From assembly GCA_028711355.1 (NCBI GenBank), contig JAQTSL010000053.1, positions 1-15,201 of the forward strand: a stretch of 15,201 bases of DNA. The letters run 5' to 3'. The translations under genes and the position numbers were made by a program. Below, piece after piece: positions 7,312-14,538 of the stretch (its first letter is position 1; every line of letters begins with the position of its first letter). The stretch comes from Rhodoferax sp. GTDB taxonomy: Bacteria > Pseudomonadota > Gammaproteobacteria > Burkholderiales > Burkholderiaceae_C. The notes under the pieces are model-generated. The model was given only the letters and a program-made list of their open reading frames with translations, was not told where the DNA came from and did not search any database.

Positions 7312-7664
7312 TGGCAGTCTGGCCCAGCACCCTTCCACTGCCGCGCGCCAGCGGTTACAAAGTCAAGCCGGTTGATCCGATTGTGCGCACCGAGATGGAG
7401 GCGGGTGCCCCCCGCGCCCGGCGCCGCACCACTGCGCGCAATGACCGTGTCAGCGTGAGCTGGATCATGCAAGATGCGCAGGTAGCCATATTCCGCGCCT
7501 GGCTTGATACTGATTGCGCTGGTGGCGCCGCCTGGTTTAGCACCAATCTGGCGCTGGCCACGGGCGGCATAGTGCCGGTGCAAGCCCGTGTATCCAATGA
7601 GCCAGTCTATGAGCACCAAACCGCCCTGCGCTGGCTTGTGGCGGCTGAGCTGGAGGTGCGATGA
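7311..7664 (+). CDS. Tail tip protein in the lambda gpM position
   Basis: A 117-residue protein whose ATG overlaps the tape measure stop, so it is probably translationally coupled. It starts MAVWPSTLPLPRASGYKV, a phrase common in small minor tail proteins directly after the tape measure. Features are an Arg-rich segment (GAPRARRRTTARNDRVSVSW), two aromatic helices (MQDAQVAIFRAWLDTDC) and a final beta part (TALRWLVAAELEV). In lambda the corresponding slot holds gpM, which helps build the tail tip, and the pattern is compatible with a small beta-rich tip component. I do not claim true homology to gpM. It overlaps the next gene by 4 bases (ATGA). Confidence 0.65.
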   Translation: MAVWPSTLPLPRASGYKVKPVDPIVRTEMEAGAPRARRRTTARNDRVSVSWIMQDAQVAIFRAWLDTDCAGGAAWFSTNLALATGGIVPVQARVSNEPVYEHQTALRWLVAAELEVR

Positions 7665-8185
7665 CTGATACCACCTTGAGCCAGGCACTTAAAGAGGCTT
7701 ACGCCAGTGCACCATCTGGCGTGGTGATCTACCACACCCTGGAGCTGTACCACCCCGCCTTCAGTTCGCCCGTTCGGGTGGTGCGGGACTATGCGGACCT
7801 GACCGCCACGCTGGAGGCCACCGCCCCACGCAACCCAAGCGAGGCCGTCACTTTTGTTGCCTTCAGTTTTGACTTCACCAAGCCTGAGGTATCCCCCACT
7901 GGCATCCCGCAAATCACGCTCACCATGGACAACGTGGACCGTGCCATTGTGGCCAACATCGAAGCCGCCATGAGCAGTACTGACGCGGTTACGGTGATCT
8001 ATCGCGAATACCTTAGCACTGACCTCACTGCCCCAGCCAACAACCCGCCTCTGGAAATGACACTGCTCAGTGTTATCGCCGATGTGTTCAAAGTCACAGC
8101 CACGGCCGGCTTTCCCAACCTGATGAACAAACGCTTCCCCACCACTGAGTACAACTCCGAGGTGTTCAACGGGTTGGTGACCTGA
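7661..8185 (+). CDS. DUF1833-family minor tail protein (lambda gpL position)
   Basis: A 174-residue protein with the DUF1833 pattern: N-terminal helix (LSQALKEAYASAP) followed by VVIYHTLELYHPAF, a strand-rich core with VRVVRDYADLTATLEATAPRN, then VTFVAFSFDFTKPEVSPTGI, PQITLTMDNVDRAIV (conserved in minor tail proteins that bind the tape measure end), a helix of NIEAAMSSTDAVTVIYREYL and a C-terminal half with FPNLMNKRFPTTEYN. It takes the place of lambda gpL between the gpM-position protein and the NlpC/P60 peptidase. It overlaps both neighbours (ATGA at 7661; TGATG at 8183-8187), so the three genes are likely coupled and made in similar amounts. Confidence 0.8.
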   Translation: MTDTTLSQALKEAYASAPSGVVIYHTLELYHPAFSSPVRVVRDYADLTATLEATAPRNPSEAVTFVAFSFDFTKPEVSPTGIPQITLTMDNVDRAIVANIEAAMSSTDAVTVIYREYLSTDLTAPANNPPLEMTLLSVIADVFKVTATAGFPNLMNKRFPTTEYNSEVFNGLVT

Positions 8186-8577
8186 TGAGCGAATTTGCCC
8201 CCTACATAGGCACACCCTGGGTCGCTGGTGCCCAAGGGCCCAAGGCTTACGACTGCATGGGGTTTTTCCGCCATGTGCAGGCCCAGCACTTTGGCATCAC
8301 CGTGCCGCGCATCATCGCGCCCGACTACGACGACGAGCACGCCTTAGCCGACCTGTTTGGCGCGCATGACGAGCGCCAACGCTGGCTGCGCATTGCCGCC
8401 CCCGTGCATGGCTGTGCCGTGCTGGTACACCGCCCCCTGCATATCGGCGTGTGGCTTGACGTGGACGGTGGTGGCGTGCTGCACTGCACCCGTGGCATTG
8501 GGGTGATATTTACCACCGACAGCTCCTGGCCCGTCAGTGGCTTTGGTCGCAAAGAATTTTTCAGGCACGCACCATGA
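8185..8577 (+). CDS. NlpC/P60-family cysteine peptidase of the tail tip (gpK-like)
   Basis: A 130-residue protein with the NlpC/P60 catalytic set: Cys24 in AYDCMGFFRH, His86 in RPLHIGVW and His100 in GVLHC. These would form the thiol catalytic triad that cuts peptide cross-links of the cell wall. In lambda the matching protein gpK has an extra N-terminal metallopeptidase (JAB) domain; here only the cysteine peptidase is present. Its place between the gpL-position gene and the J-like gene supports a role in tail tip assembly or local wall opening during DNA entry. There is no signal peptide, as expected for a virion part. The end overlaps the J-like start (ATGA at 8574). Confidence 0.85.
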   Translation: MSEFAPYIGTPWVAGAQGPKAYDCMGFFRHVQAQHFGITVPRIIAPDYDDEHALADLFGAHDERQRWLRIAAPVHGCAVLVHRPLHIGVWLDVDGGGVLHCTRGIGVIFTTDSSWPVSGFGRKEFFRHAP

Positions 8578-11500
8578 CCACCGTTATCTACCTTGAAAAT
8601 GGGCTGAACCCACAAAACCGACAAGTCGTTGATGTCGCATCCACCAGTATTGCTGCACTAGCACCAGACTGGCAAATCCCCTACGTGGCGTTTGTAGATG
8701 GTGCGCCCGTGTTGCGTGCTGACTGGGAGCTGGTCGTAGAAGATGGGCAATCTCTTGCGTTCATTGAAGTTGGTGCCATACCACAAGGCGGCGGTGGCGG
8801 TGGCTCTGATCCGCTGCGCACTGTGATGATGCTTGCAGTGATGTACTACACCGCTGGTATGGGTGGGGCAATGCTTGGTATTGAAGGCGCGGCTGCTGTA
8901 GGTGGTTTTGGTGTTGGCATGGCTAACATGGCTGTCACCATGGCAGGTATGGCCCTGGTTAACGCTGTTATCCCCCCGCCAAAGCCAACTAGCCCACAGC
9001 AGGCCGCTGCGCTGTCAGCGCCCAGCCCTACCTATAGCCTGCAAGCGCAGGGCAACGCCGCACGCCTGGGTGCTTCCATCCCCGAGCATTTTGGCCGACA
9101 TATCTGCTTCCCTGATTTTGCCGCCCAGCCCTACGCGGAATTTCAGGGTAACGAACAGTATCTTTACCAGTTGTTATGTGTTGGAAGGGGCTACTACTAT
9201 CTTGAAGACTTCAAGATCGAAGACAGCCCTATGAGCAGCTTCGATGATATCGAGCTGGAGGTGGTTGAACCACATCAGCACTGTGACCTGTTCCCAGCCT
9301 TCGTGACCACCAGCGGAGAGGTATCTGGCCAAACACTCGACTGTAAAGATGGAACTATCAGTAGCCGTGTAGTCACCTTGGTGGGTCATGGCTTCGCAGC
9401 GGGCAACTATGTCAGGCTTGAGTTTACGGGGACTTACGCAACTGATAGTGGCTGTTATCAGGTAACCACGGCCAACACGGTTGACACGTTTACCGTCAGC
9501 GGCGTTAACTTAGCAGCCACTGGCCTGGTCGCCGTAGGAAACGTCATTGGCGCCTTTATCACCAATGACACAGGCACTAGAGCTAACCAATTGTCCTTCG
9601 ACTTTGTAGCCCCTAGAGGCCTGTATTACGCTGGGGATACAGGGGCACTAACAGCTCAGACTACCACGCCATACGTTGAGTACATTACTGTCAACGATGC
9701 AGGAGTGGAGCAAGGTTTTTGGGCAGTTGTGTCTGGCACAACCTATACCCCTTGGAGTGACTGGACGGACTGCGGCACAACAGGTGGCACAGACACCACA
9801 ATCCAGCAGTGGCAGCAAACTGGCACAACACCCACATATGACAACGAAGGCACCATTACAGGGTATGTCCCGACCTATAAAACGCGCACACGAGAGTCTG
9901 TAAGCGTTCTGTCGCACACCGCAGCCAGCACTACTGCACAGCGCTGGACGTACAACCTGAGCCTGCCCCTTGGCCGATACAAGGTGCGGGTCTATCGCAA
10001 AGATGTTGAGTCCACAGACAGTCGTCAAAGCACCAACGTGGCGTGGGCAGGTATGCGGGCTTACTACCCTGACTACTATGAGGCCACGTTTACAGCTTCT
10101 GGAACACCCGGCAGCTACACCGGAGCCTTCCTGTTTTTCACAACGCCCCCAGACTACACAGTAGGTCAACAACTGAGCTGCAAGTTTGGTGCTCAGGCTG
10201 TAATCATGACCGTCAACGCTATTGACGCCCCCGGCACCACAATCACTGCAAGTATTGCTGGCAATGTAATGCCAGCAGACACCCCTGCAAGTGGGGCTGT
10301 GCAGATCGGCAAAGATTACGGCGATGTAACGCTGATCGCGCTCAAAATGCGAGCCAGCAACAATCTGTCAATGCAGTCAAGCCGCAAGGTCAACCTGATT
10401 GCCACGCGCAAACTGCCGGTGTGGACGGGTTCGGCCTGGACACCAATCAATATCACCGCGGGCTATACCAGTTCCGCTACCACCACCCGCAGCCCGGCAT
10501 GGGCACTGGCCTACGCGGCCAAACAGGTGGGATTGACTGATGCACAAATTGACCTGGCGGGGCTGCTTGTGCTCGATGCCACTTGCACCACACGGGCCGA
10601 CACCTTCGACGCCCGGTTTGATAATTTCATGAGCTTCTGGGAAGTCGCCACCAAGATTTGTGGGGCTGTACGCGCCAAGCCCTACAAGCAAGGCGGAGTG
10701 TTGCGCGTGCTGCGTGATCAGGCTACGACTATCCCTGTGGCTATGTTCAGCCAGCGTAGCATTGTCAAGGGATCGTTTAGCATCAACTACCTGATGCCTA
10801 CAGCAGAGACCGCCTCCGTGGTAGATGTAACCTACTTTGATAGCGTTACATGGAAGCCTGCTGTGGTGTCCTGTTGGCTCAATGACGCCGCCAAGGGGAT
10901 TACGCAAGACCTAAAGCCAAGCACCACACCTGCCAAGGTTGACCTGTTTGGTGTGGTTACCCGTGCCCAGGCACACAAAGAGGGCCTGTACCTTGCCGCG
11001 TGCAACCGAGATCGTCGCCGCATTATCAAGTTCCAGACTGAGATGGAGGGGTTCATCCCCAGCTTTGGTGACCTGATCAATGTGCAGCACGATATGCCCG
11101 ACTGGGGGCACGCAGGGGAGGCCGTGGCGTGGGACGCTGGCAACCAGCTTTTAACCCTTTCAGAGGACGCTGTTTTTGCCAGTGGGCAAAACCTGATAGC
11201 CCTACGCGCTCGTGATGGTTCGGTACAGGGGCCGTTTGACGCATCAAGCATTAGCACACGGGTTATCAAACTCAAAAACGCAGACCTCAGCGCTCTCAAC
11301 CCATCTACTGTCACTATCTACACAGGCGGTAGCGAAGAGCGCACCCACTACAGCATGGGTGGCGTGTACACCTACGCTCAGCCTGCACGGGTGCTAAGCG
11401 CCAAACCTCTGAGCCTAACCACAGTTGAGATTGAATGCGTTAACGAGAGCGACAGCGTACACACTGCCGATGTAGGCCAACCGGTGCCCGTGCTGGTACA

Positions 11501-14036
11501 CAGCGGCTTGTCCAACTATGTCAACGCCCCCCTGGTCACCGGCGTGCGCTGCACCCGGCCCATGTTTTACCCTAACACGGTGCAGGTTAGCTGGAGCAAA
11601 GTTGCGTGGGCTGACCATTACACTGTCGAGGCATCCGCTGTCACCCACAACGTGTTTACGGGTCGGCCTTACACAGTCTGGCGTAACCTTGGCAGCACTG
11701 TCAACAACCAGCTAGAAGGCTTGGTAAACGGATCGACCACTGTGCGTGTGGCCGCAGTGGGTCTATCTCGGGGACCTTGGGTAGAGGCTGCAGTTGGGTC
11801 TGCCACTGCCCCAGTGCCCCCCGCTAGCCTGAGCGCCGTTGTAGAGGCTGGAGGTATCCGCGTTACTTGGCCGAGGGCCTCTGCGCTGGGAGGCGACCAA
11901 TATGAGTTGCGTGTAGGTGCATCGTTTGATGCCGGGGACCTAGTTATTGTCACCAGTGGCAACAGCTATTTGTGGAAAAAACCTACCCCCGGCACTGTTT
12001 ATACCTTGTGGGTAAAGTCGTTTGATGGGGCAAAAACTTATAGCGCGACAGCCACTAGCACCCCAGTATCGGTGCTTTATCCATCCAATGTAGCACTGAT
12101 ACCCCCCACTACTAGCGAAGCGGCTGTCCACCTGAGTTGGACTCCGGAAACCGCTGTTGACCACGCCAAAACAGTCGTCAAGGTGGGTGTGGGTGCAGAG
12201 GTGAGTTGGGCCGACGGGGTTGAGATTTACAGTGGGCCAGCTAGTAGCTGCACCTATGTTCGTCCTGGCAGCGGCACTTACTACTTCTATGCTAAGCATT
12301 TTGATACAGCAGGATACGAGACCGTAGGTACGTCTAGCGTTTCGGTGCTCTATACCCAGCCAGCTATTTCGAACGCGCTGCTCGCAGACAGCATTAGCAC
12401 TGCCCAAAACACAGCAGCAGCGGCAGCAGCGGCAGCAGCGGCGGCGCAGACTACGGCTGAAAACGCCCAAACCACCGCAAACAGCAGACTCGAAGCGGGG
12501 ATTGACTATGTTCTCTCCAACGTTGTCACCTTGGATGGGCCGGGAGCGTACAAGACTGGCACGATCACTTGGGATGGCACCACGCTTTTAGGCTCTGGTG
12601 TGGCAATGACGGCCTATGGGCTCATTGGCGCAGTAGATGGAGTGGAGCAATTTGTACTCAGAACGAACGGCACCGCCACCTTTAGTGGTGAAATCCTAGG
12701 GTCTAGCTTTGTTACAGCTACGGGTACTGGGAAGCGCATTGAGATAAATGTAGCAGGAAGTAACGCAGTTCAGGTTTATAACAGTACTGGGTACACGGTT
12801 GCTCGAATAGAGGGGCAGGAGTCTGGGATAAACTCCTCAATTGCATCGTTTGGTACACCTTACTTCAACGTAACCCCGTTAATCCTTGCCACAGGTACTT
12901 CCTACACATTCGATGGGCTCGTTACACCCGGAACGCGGGGGCATATAAAGTTTTGGGCGTTATCGGGTACACCGGGGATACCATCTGGGGAAATAGGGTG
13001 TGCAAGGATGCTAGCGGCTGTCACAGACCATCTTGAGTACTACAACGGCATAGCATATAAACCTCTGGCCTATGTGGAGGACTTCCAGTCCGGTACAGAA
13101 GCTGGGTCGTTTACTACGCTGAGCGCGAGCGGCAAAATAAATGCCAGCACCGGATCGGCCGGTGCGCAGTACATGGTCGGTGGCTGGGATGTCATAGGAC
13201 AAGACAGCTATGTACTAACGCTAGGCGGCATAACTGCCGCACAGTGGACTACCGTTGCATTTTTTACATCGGGGGCCGAAAAGGTCAGGATAGACAGCAG
13301 TGGCAACGTCGGCATCGGGATAACGAGCCCAAAGCGGCCGCTGCATGTTGCAACCGGTTCTGGCACCTCATTCCCGACACTGGGCACATCAAATGGGGAA
13401 GTGCTGATCGGGGCTGTGGATGGGCTGTGGGGAATGTATATTGGAGGGGATTACACCACTGGCAGCGGTTGGATTCAGCAGATGCGGAACGACTCTGCAA
13501 CTGCGTATGACCTGTGTCTTCAGCCTGTGGGCGGCAACGTCGGCATCGGGACGACGACGCCAGCAGAAAAGCTGGACGTTGTAGGAACCATAGCTGCTAG
13601 CACAGGCGTCAAAGTAGGTAACACTGCCAGCGCCTCCACCACGGTCTTAGACTGGTACGAAGAGGGCTCATTCACCGCCGCTACGATGGATTTGAACACC
13701 AATGTTGATGCGACGATCTATTGGACACGCATCGGTAAAACCGTGCATCTGGCTATCAGCAACCCCAAATACTATGCCACTGGCGCTGAAGTAGCAGCCA
13801 CTAACACCAACCGACTTAACTTTGCCAATATGCCATCGCACCTACGCCCGTCTGGCTGGGTTGGCGGCCCATACGGCACGGGCTGGGATGGTGCGGCCAA
13901 AGGCGTATGCGAGTTTTATATCCATACCACGAGTTACTTTTACTTGCTGTTCAACGGCGCCTCGTCAGGCTGGACTCCATCCTCTATCCGGGGTGCGGGC
14001 CCGCTTGTGGCAAATATCAGCTATCAGTTAACCTAA
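8574..14036 (+). CDS. Tail tip / central fibre protein, fused gpI-J type (host specificity)
   Basis: The 1820-residue product forms the tail tip and receptor-binding fibre. Residues 1-70 look like the ubiquitin-like part of lambda gpI, followed by a Gly linker (71-77) and a hydrophobic Gly/Ala/Met segment (82-133). From about 153 (YSLQAQGNAARLGASIPEHF, then EQYLYQLLCVGRGYYYLEDF) it is J-like. Residues 255-330 and 505-575 look like inserted beta domains; 383-445 holds a thrombospondin-like W-S-x-W-x-x-C patch. The J core runs to about 980, then three fibronectin-III-like domains (about 985-1080, 1082-1165, 1168-1260), a poly-Ala helical stretch (1268-1310) and a C-terminal fibre with GNVGIG motifs at 1577 and 1654. 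The end (from LDWYEEGSF, 1692) resembles receptor-binding tips. No peptidase S74 chaperone domain is seen. Confidence 0.88.
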   Translation: MTTVIYLENGLNPQNRQVVDVASTSIAALAPDWQIPYVAFVDGAPVLRADWELVVEDGQSLAFIEVGAIPQGGGGGGSDPLRTVMMLAVMYYTAGMGGAMLGIEGAAAVGGFGVGMANMAVTMAGMALVNAVIPPPKPTSPQQAAALSAPSPTYSLQAQGNAARLGASIPEHFGRHICFPDFAAQPYAEFQGNEQYLYQLLCVGRGYYYLEDFKIEDSPMSSFDDIELEVVEPHQHCDLFPAFVTTSGEVSGQTLDCKDGTISSRVVTLVGHGFAAGNYVRLEFTGTYATDSGCYQVTTANTVDTFTVSGVNLAATGLVAVGNVIGAFITNDTGTRANQLSFDFVAPRGLYYAGDTGALTAQTTTPYVEYITVNDAGVEQGFWAVVSGTTYTPWSDWTDCGTTGGTDTTIQQWQQTGTTPTYDNEGTITGYVPTYKTRTRESVSVLSHTAASTTAQRWTYNLSLPLGRYKVRVYRKDVESTDSRQSTNVAWAGMRAYYPDYYEATFTASGTPGSYTGAFLFFTTPPDYTVGQQLSCKFGAQAVIMTVNAIDAPGTTITASIAGNVMPADTPASGAVQIGKDYGDVTLIALKMRASNNLSMQSSRKVNLIATRKLPVWTGSAWTPINITAGYTSSATTTRSPAWALAYAAKQVGLTDAQIDLAGLLVLDATCTTRADTFDARFDNFMSFWEVATKICGAVRAKPYKQGGVLRVLRDQATTIPVAMFSQRSIVKGSFSINYLMPTAETASVVDVTYFDSVTWKPAVVSCWLNDAAKGITQDLKPSTTPAKVDLFGVVTRAQAHKEGLYLAACNRDRRRIIKFQTEMEGFIPSFGDLINVQHDMPDWGHAGEAVAWDAGNQLLTLSEDAVFASGQNLIALRARDGSVQGPFDASSISTRVIKLKNADLSALNPSTVTIYTGGSEERTHYSMGGVYTYAQPARVLSAKPLSLTTVEIECVNESDSVHTADVGQPVPVLVHSGLSNYVNAPLVTGVRCTRPMFYPNTVQVSWSKVAWADHYTVEASAVTHNVFTGRPYTVWRNLGSTVNNQLEGLVNGSTTVRVAAVGLSRGPWVEAAVGSATAPVPPASLSAVVEAGGIRVTWPRASALGGDQYELRVGASFDAGDLVIVTSGNSYLWKKPTPGTVYTLWVKSFDGAKTYSATATSTPVSVLYPSNVALIPPTTSEAAVHLSWTPETAVDHAKTVVKVGVGAEVSWADGVEIYSGPASSCTYVRPGSGTYYFYAKHFDTAGYETVGTSSVSVLYTQPAISNALLADSISTAQNTAAAAAAAAAAAQTTAENAQTTANSRLEAGIDYVLSNVVTLDGPGAYKTGTITWDGTTLLGSGVAMTAYGLIGAVDGVEQFVLRTNGTATFSGEILGSSFVTATGTGKRIEINVAGSNAVQVYNSTGYTVARIEGQESGINSSIASFGTPYFNVTPLILATGTSYTFDGLVTPGTRGHIKFWALSGTPGIPSGEIGCARMLAAVTDHLEYYNGIAYKPLAYVEDFQSGTEAGSFTTLSASGKINASTGSAGAQYMVGGWDVIGQDSYVLTLGGITAAQWTTVAFFTSGAEKVRIDSSGNVGIGITSPKRPLHVATGSGTSFPTLGTSNGEVLIGAVDGLWGMYIGGDYTTGSGWIQQMRNDSATAYDLCLQPVGGNVGIGTTTPAEKLDVVGTIAASTGVKVGNTASASTTVLDWYEEGSFTAATMDLNTNVDATIYWTRIGKTVHLAISNPKYYATGAEVAATNTNRLNFANMPSHLRPSGWVGGPYGTGWDGAAKGVCEFYIHTTSYFYLLFNGASSGWTPSSIRGAGPLVANISYQLT
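12414..12446 (+). repeat. GCA/GCG trinucleotide tract coding eleven alanines
   Basis: Three perfect copies of the 9-mer GCAGCAGCG (12414-12440) followed by GCGGCG encode residues 1281-1291 of the tip protein, all Ala. The tract sits in the helical joint between the fibronectin-like domains and the fibre end. Such tracts can change length by replication slippage in steps of whole codons. Confidence 0.85.
13302..13320 (+). repeat. First copy of a 19-bp direct repeat coding the GNVGIG motif
   Basis: GGCAACGTCGGCATCGGGA here is identical to 13533-13551. Both copies are in frame and encode G-N-V-G-I-G followed by [IT]-[TS]-[ST]-P-x-x-x-L-x-V, a repeated motif common in phage tail fibres and adhesin-like stalks. 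Confidence 0.85.
13533..13551 (+). repeat. Second copy of the 19-bp GNVGIG direct repeat
   Basis: Identical to 13302-13320, starting 231 bp (77 codons) later. It begins GGNVGIGTTTPAEKLDVVG, the usual lead-in to the distal tip of many tail fibres. Confidence 0.85.
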
Positions 14037-14054
14037 AAATGCGAAAGGCAATCC

Positions 14055-14399
14055 ATGAACTACAAAGAATCTGCAATCACCGGCCAGCAATGGCAGCGTT
14101 GCAACGCGGTGAACATATCCAATGCCTACAAGGGCGTGCCCCACATCAGCTTTGGGGAGGAAACTGTCGCTGATGTTGGTGGTGAGACTTACGTCAAATA
14201 TGCGCAGGGCATGAGCTTCGCATTTGATCCGTCCGAGGTCATTGAGCTTATCAACCCCAACAACGGCGAGGCGCTTGGGTCCAGCATGACTGGTGCAGAG
14301 ATTTATACGGCGCTTTACAGCTTGTACGTCAAGCGTGCTGTTGAGCGTGATGCTGCACAAGCGGCCTTGCCAGAACTGCCACCATCACCACAGCCTTGA
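14055..14399 (+). CDS. Conserved-type phage protein of unknown function after the tail fibre
   Basis: A 114-residue, soluble protein starting 18 bases after the fibre gene, with AAAGG (14043-14047) 7 bases before the ATG. Visible pattern: SAITGQQWQRCNAVNISNAYKGVPHISFGEE, which here can be broken into TGQQWQRC, VNISN and PHISFGEE; then MSFAFDPSEVIELINPNNGE, and a helical end with AEIYTALYSLYVKRAVERDA and a Pro-rich tail. The [FY]-D-P ... L-x-N-P-x-x-G-E ... Y-x-x-L-Y-S-L-Y ... A-x-x-R-D pattern recurs, as I recall, in small proteins beside tail fibre genes of other phages, but I know of no assigned function. Fibre assembly helper or minor tip protein are possibilities from position only. Confidence 0.65.
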   Translation: MNYKESAITGQQWQRCNAVNISNAYKGVPHISFGEETVADVGGETYVKYAQGMSFAFDPSEVIELINPNNGEALGSSMTGAEIYTALYSLYVKRAVERDAAQAALPELPPSPQP

Positions 14400-14496
14400 C
14401 GATCCGTCAAATTAGTACCCTTGGTCTTGCCCGCATGATCCGGGCTTTCTTGTTGTGCAATTTCGTTTCCTGATGGCAAATGTTCTCAATCATTCA
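14400..14496 (+). other. Non-coding phage right-end spacer
   Basis: Between the last phage gene and the terminal repeats I see no gene; it contains the weak terminator at 14429-14451. Short open frames here and on the other strand lack ribosome sites and family resemblance. Confidence 0.5.
14429..14451 (+). terminator. Weak rho-independent terminator ending the late operon
   Basis: GCCCG (14429-14433) pairs with CGGGC (14441-14445) around the loop CATGATC, followed by TTTCTT. The five-pair stem is short and the U-run is broken, so read-through is possible; its place just after the last late gene supports the call. Confidence 0.5.
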
Positions 14497-14506
14497 TTTA
14501 TCTCGC
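14497..14506. repeat. Inner right-end repeat (probable transposase-binding site)
   Basis: TTTATCTCGC, identical to 14520-14529 and offset by 23 bp. On the minus strand it reads GCGAGATAAA inside GCATTTTGCGAGATAAATG, which resembles, from memory, the second MuA site of the Mu right end. Confidence 0.6.
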
Positions 14507-14519
14507 AAAATGCCCCATG

Positions 14520-14538
14520 TTTATCTCGCCGCGCTTCA
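14520..14538. repeat. Terminal right end of the prophage (attR), with outer 10-bp repeat
   Basis: Read inward on the minus strand from 14538 the sequence is TGAAGCGCGGCGAGATAAA. The first seven bases equal the start of the Mu right end as I remember it (TGAAGCG), and the end has the expected TG...CA polarity. It carries the outer copy of the 10-bp repeat (14520-14529). The rnfD frame stops exactly here. Confidence 0.75.

Larger units (their letters stand above)
1..14538 (+). mobile_element. Right part of a Mu-like transposable prophage (B3/D3112-type architecture)
   Basis: All genes from 1 to 14399 run rightwards and are head or tail genes of a transposable phage: Mu-type head proteins (gpT, gp35, gp36, gp37 and gp38 order) followed by a lambda-type siphovirus tail. 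The right boundary is placed at 14538, where the sequence read inward on the minus strand begins TGAAGCG, as I recall for the right end of phage Mu, and where the rnfD reading frame of the host breaks off. The left end, transposase and lysis genes lie outside the window. All late frames are open apart from one programmed frameshift, so this part of the prophage looks intact. Phages B3 and D3112 are known to pair Mu-like heads with flexible tails; assignment to that group rests on gene order and protein resemblance judged by eye. Confidence 0.88.

Noticed and set aside
13600..14399. Possible diversity-generating retroelement at the fibre tip
   Set aside because: There is no reverse transcriptase and no template copy of the fibre end in the window; twin repeats here are identical rather than adenine-mutated.
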